64,000 bases of DNA, from positions 1,536,501 to 1,600,500 of the forward strand of contig NC_007912.1 of assembly GCF_000013665.1 (NCBI RefSeq), in the 5' to 3' direction. Below, piece after piece: positions 34,814 to 41,951 of this stretch. The DNA comes from Saccharophagus degradans 2-40. GTDB taxonomy: Bacteria > Pseudomonadota > Gammaproteobacteria > Pseudomonadales > Cellvibrionaceae. The notes beneath the pieces were generated by a model. The model searched no databases. It was not told where the DNA came from and saw only the letters and a list, made by a program, of their open reading frames with translations. Made by a program: the position numbers and the translations under genes. Positions within the stretch are counted from its first letter, which is position 1. Every line of letters begins with the position of its first letter.

Positions 34814-35665
34814 TTAGATATTCCTGAGGTCGTGAGAGAAATGAAACTCGTGCACCCCTTTCTCGTAGTAGTCGGTTAATTGACCAACATACTTAAATCC
34901 TGCCGCCTGCAGTGGAGTATGGATTAGAGGCAAATTAGACGGGAAAGTCAAAAATATTTTTCTGCCCCCGTCATTTTTTACGGCTTTTAGGCCTATTTGT
35001 AGGTCTTCCACCGTGAAGTTGCGTTTTCCAAACAGTTTTTTCTTGTTTCTTACTTCCCAGCGAAAGGTATAGGCGCCCTCTGTTTCGGCTATTTCATGCA
35101 TACCGTTGAAGCGAATAATCGGCTTTTCTTCCGCAACTTTTTGCTCGTCATCAGCGAAGGAGGCGTCGTCGCTAAGATTTAGGCCTAAAATCATCTGATC
35201 TTCGCCTTCGTCGTAAAAATCTACGCTTCTCACTTCTTCAATAAACTCAAGCGATTGATACATGGCAAGGGCGGCAGCGTAGATTTTACCTTCTTTGGGG
35301 TCATCATAATCCGAAACCTTTACAAATATTTTGCGGCCCTGGATGTGTTTGACTTTTTCTATTAGCTCTTGGGTCATAAATTTACCCAAGCCTTTGCCTC
35401 TGTGTGTATTTGCGAGGTATGTCCACGAAAGCCAACAGGTTCTATCTGTAGCAGGTACAGTGCGGTAGCCGGTTACGCCAATCACCTTGCCGTCGAGCTC
35501 AAGTACGAAGTGATCTTCCATTCCGTTGTTGTGAAAATCCGCTTCGGCAGCCTCTGCGTCGTCGTCATCGTAGTAGTCGATGATTTTTACAACCGTAGGT
35601 AAGTCGCTCATATACATAGGCCGCAATTCGGGCAGCCCGTTTACCGCTGGTAGAGTATTTTCCAT
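34814..35665 (-). CDS. GNAT-family protein with a second, GNAT-like half
   Basis: 283 residues from ATG 35665; a TTG at 35677 is less likely. N-terminal GNAT (about 15-165): RPMYMSDLPTVVKIIDYYDD, then the acetyl-CoA motif region TYLANTHRGKGLGKFMTQELI (RGKGLG). The C-terminal about 95 residues (GGRKIFLTFPSNLPLIHTPLQAAGFKYVGQ) look like a degenerate GNAT half lacking the CoA loop. Substrate unknown; amine or protein acetylation is possible given the polyamine genes downstream. 21 bp before the 202-residue gene, so probably one transcript. Confidence 0.82.
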   Translation of the reverse strand: MENTLPAVNGLPELRPMYMSDLPTVVKIIDYYDDDDAEAAEADFHNNGMEDHFVLELDGKVIGVTGYRTVPATDRTCWLSWTYLANTHRGKGLGKFMTQELIEKVKHIQGRKIFVKVSDYDDPKEGKIYAAALAMYQSLEFIEEVRSVDFYDEGEDQMILGLNLSDDASFADDEQKVAEEKPIIRFNGMHEIAETEGAYTFRWEVRNKKKLFGKRNFTVEDLQIGLKAVKNDGGRKIFLTFPSNLPLIHTPLQAAGFKYVGQLTDYYEKGVHEFHFSHDLRNI

Positions 35666-35730
35666 GTGTTTGTCCAAATACGTTTGTTTTTACGGTGTGT
35701 AGTGTCTAATTCTGTTGGCTTTGGCTATCA

Positions 35731-36480
35731 CTATTGCCGGTTGCGCGGGTCATCCCATACCGACGTTGGGTCGGTATAGGTTTGGTTCCAGCCGTGGTAT
35801 GGATGGTTTAGCAAAAGCTCTTCATCTTTAAAAAGCCATACTAGCGCAGCGCCAGCGGCAAAGCCGCCTACGTGCGCCCAAAATGCCACTCCGCCCCCAG
35901 ATGCACCCAACGATGTAATTCCGCCGAGCAGTTGTACTGCAACCCAGTAGCCGAGCATAGCGACAGCGGGCACGCGAAAAGTGATGATAAACATAACCAA
36001 TAGGTGAACTTTTACCTTGGGGAACAGCACAATATAAGCGCCCATTACGCCACCAATTGCCCCAGACGCCCCCACCATAGGAATAGGCGATGCGGTATTC
36101 GTAATTATTTGCGCCGCGGCGGCGGCAATGCCGCATAAAAAGTAAAAAATAGTAAACCGCACCGGGCCCATGGAATCTTCGACATTTCCGCCGAAAATCC
36201 ATAAAAACCACATATTGCCTAGTATATGCATCCAACTGCCGTGCATAAACATAGAGCTAAATAACCCAGCCCATCCCAATCCACCTTCGCCACAAGGGCC
36301 TCTTGTATTCGCTGCAAATAAATCGGCAGGAATTAAGCCGTATTGGCAAACCGAGGTGTGAAGCTGGTCGCCGAAGCCGGCACCCTGTAGCGCAAACCAA
36401 GCAACGACGTTAAGCCCAATAAGGGTATAAGTGGCAATTGGTTGATTTATTTGAGGGTTGTCGTCGCGAATGGGGAACAT
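35731..36480 (-). CDS. Rhomboid-family intramembrane serine protease
   Basis: 249 residues with six or so membrane segments. Catalytic Ser139 in VGASGAIGGVMGAY and His203 in FWAHVGGFAAG; FMHGSWMHILGNMWFLWIFG (about 78-97) is the conserved loop/TM2 block. Cleaves membrane proteins within the bilayer, substrates unknown; in other bacteria members process TatA or exported proteins. First gene of the leftward run ending at speE; the roughly 65-bp gap to the GNAT gene leaves operon membership plausible. Confidence 0.93.
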   Translation of the reverse strand: MFPIRDDNPQINQPIATYTLIGLNVVAWFALQGAGFGDQLHTSVCQYGLIPADLFAANTRGPCGEGGLGWAGLFSSMFMHGSWMHILGNMWFLWIFGGNVEDSMGPVRFTIFYFLCGIAAAAAQIITNTASPIPMVGASGAIGGVMGAYIVLFPKVKVHLLVMFIITFRVPAVAMLGYWVAVQLLGGITSLGASGGGVAFWAHVGGFAAGAALVWLFKDEELLLNHPYHGWNQTYTDPTSVWDDPRNRQ

Positions 36481-36791
36481 GATCTTTCCTTGCTGGGCGG
36501 GGCTTGCGCAATTTTTCAGGTGTATTCACCTAGAGGCATCGAGGTGTTAACCGTTTTGATTGCGGCGAATACTACTCGAGTGGTGGGGGGCTTGCCAATT
36601 AACAAGCCATTTAATCGAATAAAATGTCTCAGTTTTTAAAGCGATTAGTAAGGCGTCGAGATGCTTTACATTAGGTGTGATGACTATGGTGCCATAAAAT
36701 GCTAACTGTATGAAAAATGGGCAAAAAAATAACTTGGTATGTAGGTTGCTGTTACATAAGTCCACCCATTTAGAAAAAGGAGATTTTAAAA
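36481..36791. promoter_or_regulatory. Divergent intergenic region, rhomboid / PEP-CTERM gene
   Basis: 311 bp. No gene supported; a minus-strand frame at 36547-36828 overlaps the PEP-CTERM start and looks spurious. The AAAAAGGAGA at 36775-36784 is the ribosome site of the PEP-CTERM gene. Confidence 0.4.
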
Positions 36792-37490
36792 ATGGATATG
36801 CAAAAAAATAGTAAAAACAATGGCACAATTACATATACGAGTGTTGTTGCAGCTTTCGCTCTTCTCGTTTGCTCTTTATCTGCTTGGTCTATTCCATACG
36901 GCAATTCACAGGGTTCTGCGGAATTTCCTGCAGGTGCGGTATCTTTTGCTGATGCTGTAGTGAGTTACACCCCAGGTAGTGGCGGCTTAACTGCTGCGAA
37001 TATGGATGCATCTAAAGCGCTGGGTACTCCAGATTATGCTGGAGGTGGTGCTTGCTCTAATGCTGCAGATTGTCGCTTTGTGTCTCTTGGTGCTGGTGGC
37101 AGCATTGTTCTGCAATTTATAGATAACTACCTAACGGGCAGCAATTCCAGTGATTACGATTTATGGATATTTGAGGTTGGCCCCGATGTGGAAGATACGC
37201 TTGTTGATGTAAGTACAGACGGCGTGGATTGGGAAAGTGTAGGCAGCGTAGGAGGCTCTACTTCTGGAATTGATTTAGATGCTTTTGGTTTTGGCGTGAG
37301 CAATTTGTTTTCGTTTGTAAGGCTTACCGATGTGGCGAGTGAGGGCGGAACAAGTGGCGCAAGCGTTGGGGCAGATATTGATGCTGTAGGTGCAATCTCA
37401 ACCATTGTCGCGCATGTGCCAGAGCCAAATACTTTCTTTTTATTTGCTTTGGGCTTAACGGCGCTTTTTCTTTCTAGAAAACATATTTAA
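36792..37490 (+). CDS. PEP-CTERM sorting-domain protein
   Basis: 232 residues. N-terminal signal peptide (about 1-33, ending LSAWS), a secreted Gly/Ser/Asp-rich beta domain including a SDYDLWIFEVGPDVEDTLVDVSTDG segment, and a C-terminal VPEPNTFFLFALGLTALFLSRKH tail: the PEP motif, hydrophobic helix and basic end that exosortase recognises. Such proteins are released or anchored in extracellular polymer. The matching exosortase is not in the window. Ribosome site AAGGAG. Function of the domain unknown. Ends before element copy 2. Confidence 0.88.
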   Translation: MDMQKNSKNNGTITYTSVVAAFALLVCSLSAWSIPYGNSQGSAEFPAGAVSFADAVVSYTPGSGGLTAANMDASKALGTPDYAGGGACSNAADCRFVSLGAGGSIVLQFIDNYLTGSNSSDYDLWIFEVGPDVEDTLVDVSTDGVDWESVGSVGGSTSGIDLDAFGFGVSNLFSFVRLTDVASEGGTSGASVGADIDAVGAISTIVAHVPEPNTFFLFALGLTALFLSRKHI

Positions 37491-37512
37491 GAATATATGA
37501 GCTTAAGCTAAT

Positions 37513-37530
37513 GGCCAGCAGTCGCTGGCC
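37513..37530. repeat. Hairpin at left flank of element copy 2
   Basis: GGCCAG-CAGTCG-CTGGCC palindrome, 23 bases after the PEP-CTERM stop; no T-run. It resembles the right-flank hairpin at 37734-37749, with changes in the loop and stem. Confidence 0.8.
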
Positions 37531-37531
37531 G

Positions 37532-37731
37532 CAGTTTATTTATAAACCCCTCTGTTATTTTTGCGAAGAGCTTAATCCTTCTAGATCCGTAAATTCTTAG
37601 GGTGAAAGCTCAAAAAACGTATGAATATGTCCCTATAACTTGCTCAATTCGTCCCTGAATTGAGCATTTTTGATCTTTCACCCTAAGAACTTACTCGCTG
37701 AGTTACCTGCGTCAGGTTTGCCATCAGTCTG
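37532..37731. mobile_element. 200-bp nested-palindrome element, copy 2
   Basis: No gene. Aligns end to end with 31733-31932 (about 14 differences, no gaps seen). The outer inverted repeat ATTCTTAGGGTGAAA / TTTCACCCTAAGAAC now has one mismatch, at its outer edge; the inner hairpin TGCTCAATTC / GAATTGAGCA is intact with loop GTCCCT. The stem is conserved while loop bases change, as expected if the structure matters. Again it is flanked by hairpins. Confidence 0.75.
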
Positions 37732-37733
37732 TT

Positions 37734-37756
37734 GCTAGCATTCGCTGGCCTTTTTT
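37734..37756. terminator. Terminator hairpin, right flank of element copy 2
   Basis: GCTAGC-ATTC-GCTGGC (one G-T pair) followed by CC and six T. It probably terminates the PEP-CTERM transcript on + and lies just after the cioB stop on -. Confidence 0.75.
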
Positions 37757-37787
37757 ATGCTGCTGTATTATGTAATCACGACTGCAC

Positions 37788-38792
37788 TTAGTGGTAACGA
37801 AGGGCAGTCGCTTTACCGTGAAAAACTTTGTACGCGAAAAATGTGTAAGCCAAAATTACCGGAATGACGATAAGTGCCCCAACTAAAATAAAGCGCAAGC
37901 TTTCTGGTGCGCTCGCTGCTTGCCAAATAGTTAATTTACCCGGGAATATTTCTGGGTAAAAGCTAAACGCCAAGCCGCAAAAACAGCCCATAAAAATCAC
38001 TGCGGTAATTACAAAGGGCAGCCAGTTTAATCTATCGTTAGTAAGCGGTAGCTTTTTTAATAAAAAGTCGTTGGCAAAAAATGCGGTCATGCAAAGTGCA
38101 GGCAGTAGCAGTACAAACATTACTAGTGGGAATGTAAACCAGCGGCTGTACACCTCGGGGTTAACCCACAGGTTCACAATGCAAACCGCAACCACACCAA
38201 TAAAAGTTACGCGCCCACATAAAATGGCCCAGCGAACAGCGCGATGCTGAAGCTGGTCTTCGGTTTTAATAATTAACCATGCCGCACCTATGTAGCAATA
38301 TGCGGCTGTTACACCGAGTGCACTTAGCAGGCAAAACATAATGCTGCTTGGGTCTGTATTAAAACCCATTACATACATGCCCAGCATATAGCCCTGCGCG
38401 AGCGAAGTAAGTAGCGAGCCGGCTCTAAAACAATAGTCCCAAATAAGTTTGTAACTCACTGCAGCTTTGGCTCTAAAATCAAACGCCACACCTCGTAAAA
38501 CAAGGCCGATTAACATAACAATGGTTGGAATGTAGAGGTAGTAGAATAGCTGGTTGTAAGCGCTGGGAAAGGCAATAAGTAACAAGCCAACCGCCAATAC
38601 TAGCCAAGTTTCATTGGCATCCCAAAAGGGGCCTATGCTGGCGATCATAATGTCGCGAGTGGGTTCTTCATCTTTATGTAATGGCATTAAAATGCCCACG
38701 CCCAAATCGTAGCCATCGAGCATAGCGTAAACCAAAATAGACAGCGCCATGAGCCCTGCAAAAATAACGGGTAACCAATAGGCATCTATCAT
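37788..38792 (-). CDS. cydB: Cytochrome bd / cyanide-insensitive oxidase subunit II
   Basis: 334 residues, hydrophobic, with about eight spans; the N-terminus WLPVIFAGLMALSILVYAMLDGYDLGVGILM and the WDANETWLVLAVGLL block are CydB/CioB signatures. With CydA it forms a quinol oxidase that reduces oxygen to water with high affinity at the inner membrane. It overlaps the cydA stop by 4 bp (ATGA), showing coupling. No cydX-like small gene is seen downstream, and a short periplasmic loop in the partner suggests the CioAB subgroup. Confidence 0.95.
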   Translation of the reverse strand: MIDAYWLPVIFAGLMALSILVYAMLDGYDLGVGILMPLHKDEEPTRDIMIASIGPFWDANETWLVLAVGLLLIAFPSAYNQLFYYLYIPTIVMLIGLVLRGVAFDFRAKAAVSYKLIWDYCFRAGSLLTSLAQGYMLGMYVMGFNTDPSSIMFCLLSALGVTAAYCYIGAAWLIIKTEDQLQHRAVRWAILCGRVTFIGVVAVCIVNLWVNPEVYSRWFTFPLVMFVLLLPALCMTAFFANDFLLKKLPLTNDRLNWLPFVITAVIFMGCFCGLAFSFYPEIFPGKLTIWQAASAPESLRFILVGALIVIPVILAYTFFAYKVFHGKATALRYH

Positions 38793-40228
38793 TTTTGTTC
38801 TCCTTCTGTTGGAAGGTTAGTTAAATTGCCGTCTGCGCTGGGGTTATGGGTTTCAAACTCTTCTACGTTTACAGCTTTGTTGGCCATTACTTTTAAGGTA
38901 TGGATATAAGCGAGCAATAGCACGGCATAGGTTACGGCGTAGACTGTAAGTGAAAACTGCACATTACCAGCGGGTAAGTTAGTTACTGCATCCTGCGTTT
39001 TTAATATACCTGTTACCAGCCAAGGCTGGCGGCCTATTTCTGTAACGTACCAACCTGCCAGTGTTGCGACCCACCCGCTAAACGTAAGGCCCACCATCGC
39101 TTTTAAATATAAGCGGGGGAACGGCTTTTTGCGTGCAAGGTAAAAGCAGCCCAACCATGCACTGGCAAGCATAAGCATGCCCGTGGCCACCATTATGCGA
39201 AAACTCCAAAAAACCGGTGCAACCGGAGGATGGTTGCCATCAAATGTGTCTAGCCCTTTTATTTCACCTTGTGCATCGTGGGTAAGAATGAGGCTAGCTA
39301 GTTTGGGTATACCTACAGCCCAATCATTGCGTTGGGTTTGCTCATTGGGCAAAGCAAATAGCAATAAAGGGGCGCCTTGTTCTGTGTGCCATACGCCTTC
39401 AATGGCACTAATTTTAGCGGGTTGATTTTCGAAACTATTTAAGCCGTGTAAATCGCCTACAAATATTTGCAGCGGTGCGAGAATGCCTGCTAATACGATT
39501 GCAGTATGCAATGCTAATTTAGGTGCACGTTTGGTATCGCCTTTTAATATGCGATATGCAGATAAACCTGCCACTAAAAACGAAGAGGTTAAGCCTGAGG
39601 CTATTAGCACATGGGTTAAACGGTGCATAAAGCTGGGGTTAAAAATGATGTCCCACCAGCTGGTAGCGTGCGCAACGCCGTCGCGCATTTCGAAACCCGC
39701 GGGTGTGTGCATCCAAGAGTTTAACGCGAGTATCCAAAATGCCGAGAGAGTTGTACCTATGGCAACAACGGCAGTGGCAAAAGTATGTAAGCGATTGGAT
39801 ACGCGATTAACGCCAAACAGCATAATGCCTAAAAAGGTGGCTTCCAGAAAAAAAGCGGTAAGCACTTCATAACCTAGAAGCGGGCCGGCAATATTGCCTA
39901 CTGTTGCCATATAGCCCGGCCAGTTGGTGCCAAACTGAAACGACATGGTAACGCCACTTACAACACCCAGCGCAAAACTTAACGCGAATACTTTTACCCA
40001 AAAACGATACGCTCGCATCCATATTGGGTTGTTGCTTAAGTTAAAGCGCAATTTAAAATAAAAAAGTATCCAGCACAGAGCAATGGTGATGGTTGGAAAT
40101 AGAATATGAAAACTAATATTAAGCGCGAATTGAATACGGGATAAAAATAAAGTGTCACTGTGGGCGGTGGTGCTGGTGCCAAGTGTTGCTAATGTGTCTA
40201 CGCCTGATACTACGAGGCCTTCCAACAT
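38789..40228 (-). CDS. cydA: Cytochrome bd / cyanide-insensitive oxidase subunit I
   Basis: 479 residues, shorter than E. coli CydA (about 522), consistent with the short Q-loop of the CioA branch. Heme ligand His41 in RIQFALNISFHILFPTITIA; conserved GYEVLTAFFLEATFLGIMLFG with the proton-path Glu, and WILALNSWMHTPAGFEM. Catalyses quinol oxidation with hemes b and d. Upstream is a GbsR/MarR-like regulator on the same strand, a possible controller. The identification of the complex is secure; the Cio label is inferred from loop length. Confidence 0.95.
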   Translation of the reverse strand: MLEGLVVSGVDTLATLGTSTTAHSDTLFLSRIQFALNISFHILFPTITIALCWILFYFKLRFNLSNNPIWMRAYRFWVKVFALSFALGVVSGVTMSFQFGTNWPGYMATVGNIAGPLLGYEVLTAFFLEATFLGIMLFGVNRVSNRLHTFATAVVAIGTTLSAFWILALNSWMHTPAGFEMRDGVAHATSWWDIIFNPSFMHRLTHVLIASGLTSSFLVAGLSAYRILKGDTKRAPKLALHTAIVLAGILAPLQIFVGDLHGLNSFENQPAKISAIEGVWHTEQGAPLLLFALPNEQTQRNDWAVGIPKLASLILTHDAQGEIKGLDTFDGNHPPVAPVFWSFRIMVATGMLMLASAWLGCFYLARKKPFPRLYLKAMVGLTFSGWVATLAGWYVTEIGRQPWLVTGILKTQDAVTNLPAGNVQFSLTVYAVTYAVLLLAYIHTLKVMANKAVNVEEFETHNPSADGNLTNLPTEGEQK

Positions 40229-40295
40229 ACTGCTTACCTCCAGTCTGTTAACTAGCTTGGGTGTATTAAACTAAACGAAATGTATTAATTTTTAG

Positions 40296-40418
40296 GGAAC
40301 GCTGATTAACTTAATCGCTTTTTGCGAGAATCAAAACGTTCTGTCGCAAGGCGTTCTTCGCTGCTAATAGCTTTAGTCCTTAGCAAGAAAAACAGCGAAG
40401 CGATTATTCAGAGGTTCC
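40296..40418. mobile_element. MITE-like repeat at the 3' end of the GbsR-like gene
   Basis: 123 bp with imperfect terminal inverted repeats: left GGAACGCTGATTAA...AATCGCT, right (complement) GGAACCTCTGAATAATCGCT. Inner part AT/GC mixed with TTGCGAGAATCAAAACG and GCAAGGCGTTCTTCGCTG. No ORF. The right end runs into the regulator gene and provides its last four codons and TAA. It resembles short IS-derived repeats seen in other gammaproteobacteria, but I cannot name the family. No clear target duplication. Confidence 0.55.
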
Positions 40419-40967
40419 TTTTCCTACTATTTTGTCTTTAAACTCGAGCGCTTTACTTATACCCGAGCCCAGTTTCATTAAGCTTTGAATTTGCTCTAGC
40501 TTAAGGCTGTTTAAACTATTCGACCATTCGGTGACCAGTTCCAAAATGTCGTGTATTTCTTCCATTTTTTGGTAACTGAGTTTGTCGTTTTCATCTTGCG
40601 GTGGTTCAAGTAATTGCGAGCGCAATAGGCTTAGCGTGGGGGCAATTTCTCGTCGGCTGCGCTCTTCAAATACTGTGCGGGCTAAATCCCAAATACTGCC
40701 TGCGGCAACAAAGTAATCTTTTCTGTCACCCGCTTGGTTTTGCGTTTTAATTAGGCGCCAAGACTGCAGCTCTTTTATACCCATGCTTACATTGCCACGG
40801 CTTACGCCAAGTAAGCCGGATATTTGATCTGCATTTAATGGCGTGGGGTGTATAACCATTAGCGCAAGCATTTGGCCAACAGTTCTATTAAACCCCCAGC
40901 GGCTGCCCATTTCGCCGAAGTGGTGCACAAACGATTCTGTTTTAGCGGAAAGAGGAGGGATATCCAT
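40404..40967 (-). CDS. GbsR/MarR-like transcriptional regulator
   Basis: 187 residues. A winged-helix domain at about 20-100: ESFVHHFGEMGSRWGFNRTVGQMLALM, then the recognition region LNADQISGLLGVSRGNVSMGIKELQSWRLI. The C-terminal half is helical, as in the GbsR branch. GbsR controls choline/glycine betaine genes in Bacillus, but here the neighbour is cydAB, so control of the terminal oxidase is the inference. Its last residues (GTSE and stop) lie inside a MITE-like repeat, so the natural C-terminus was altered or truncated. Confidence 0.88.
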   Translation of the reverse strand: MDIPPLSAKTESFVHHFGEMGSRWGFNRTVGQMLALMVIHPTPLNADQISGLLGVSRGNVSMGIKELQSWRLIKTQNQAGDRKDYFVAAGSIWDLARTVFEERSRREIAPTLSLLRSQLLEPPQDENDKLSYQKMEEIHDILELVTEWSNSLNSLKLEQIQSLMKLGSGISKALEFKDKIVGKGTSE

Positions 40968-41154
40968 AGGTTCTCGTATTGAAATAAATGAATTTTCAGA
41001 AATTACTGAAAATTATAAACTCTGTTTGCGCTAAGTCATAGCAAAACTTTTAATAATGTTGCTGCCAATTGATTTGATGACTTTCGTTGCCGAGGGAGGA
41101 TAATGGTAGTGAGATGCCATTCTGGGCGAGCAGCAAGCGAAGGGTTAAACAAGT

Positions 41155-41670
41155 ATGCAAAAAAATGATTCGATAACGTTGATTGGTATGCCTGGCGCAG
41201 GCAAGAGTACGCTTGGTGTGCAGTTGGCTAAAACGCTTGCTAAACAGTTTGTGGATACAGATTTACTTATCCAGCAGGCGGTGGGTATGAGCTTGCAGCA
41301 GTATTTAGAAGAAAACGGCTATTTAGCTTTGCGTGAGCAAGAGCAGCAAGTGCTATTAAGTGCGAATTTAACAAACGCTGTTGTGTCTACCGGTGGCAGT
41401 GCGGTGTATAGCGAACAAGGAATGGCTCGATTGCAAAAGTTAGGGCCGTGTATTTACCTGCAGGTTAGCTTTCAAACTATGCAGCATCGCGTTACTAATG
41501 CCTCTAGCCGCGGTTTGGCGGTGGCAGAGGGCACGACATTAAAGGATTTATATACAGAGCGACTGCCCCTGTATGAGCGCTGGGCAACACATACGGTTAA
41601 CTGCGATGAGCAATCTCAGGCTGCAATTTTGCAGAAAATAGAGCAATTATTATTGAATTCGGTGGGGTAA
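41155..41670 (+). CDS. Shikimate-kinase-family protein
   Basis: 171 residues. P-loop GMPGAGKST (residues 12-20), DTDLLI (about 34-39) and LREQEQQVL with the substrate Arg. The usual GGG shikimate-binding loop reads STGGSAVY here, and ERLPLYERWA matches the lid/tail block. Phosphorylation of shikimate or a related alcohol is likely. It stands alone, away from aroB; the main aroK is probably elsewhere, so this may be a paralog with another substrate. Followed by a terminator at 41882. Confidence 0.8.
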   Translation: MQKNDSITLIGMPGAGKSTLGVQLAKTLAKQFVDTDLLIQQAVGMSLQQYLEENGYLALREQEQQVLLSANLTNAVVSTGGSAVYSEQGMARLQKLGPCIYLQVSFQTMQHRVTNASSRGLAVAEGTTLKDLYTERLPLYERWATHTVNCDEQSQAAILQKIEQLLLNSVG

Positions 41671-41881
41671 GTTAGCTGGGAGGGTAGAAATAGCGGTCTA
41701 TATTATGGTTTTTAATGATAAAGCCATGCGTTATTACACATTGATCCTTTGCGTATTATTTAAATGGACTATAAATAAAGTAAGTGATTCGTTAGGCCGC
41801 AGTGACTTTCAGCAAGCCCGCAGCTTATATCATGGTTTTCTCCGAAGTAGTTTGTTTGTTGTTATTGATGTGTATATAACT

Positions 41882-41907
41882 AGCCCGCTAAATAGCGGGC
41901 TTTTTTT
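41882..41907. terminator. Intrinsic terminator between kinase-like gene and sulP
   Basis: AGCCCGCT / AGCGGGCT with AAAT loop, followed by seven T. About 210 bases after the kinase stop on +; the leftward sulP gene ends 45 bases to the right. Confidence 0.88.
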
Positions 41908-41951
41908 GTGCTTCTGTTGGAGCCGTGCTTTTGTTGGCCAGTACTTTGTAG

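Noticed and set aside
36547-36828. 93-codon minus frame upstream of the PEP-CTERM gene
   Set aside because: Overlaps the start and ribosome site of a supported gene; no recognisable protein.
39483-39872. 129-codon + frame opposite cydA
   Set aside because: Antisense shadow of a well-supported gene.
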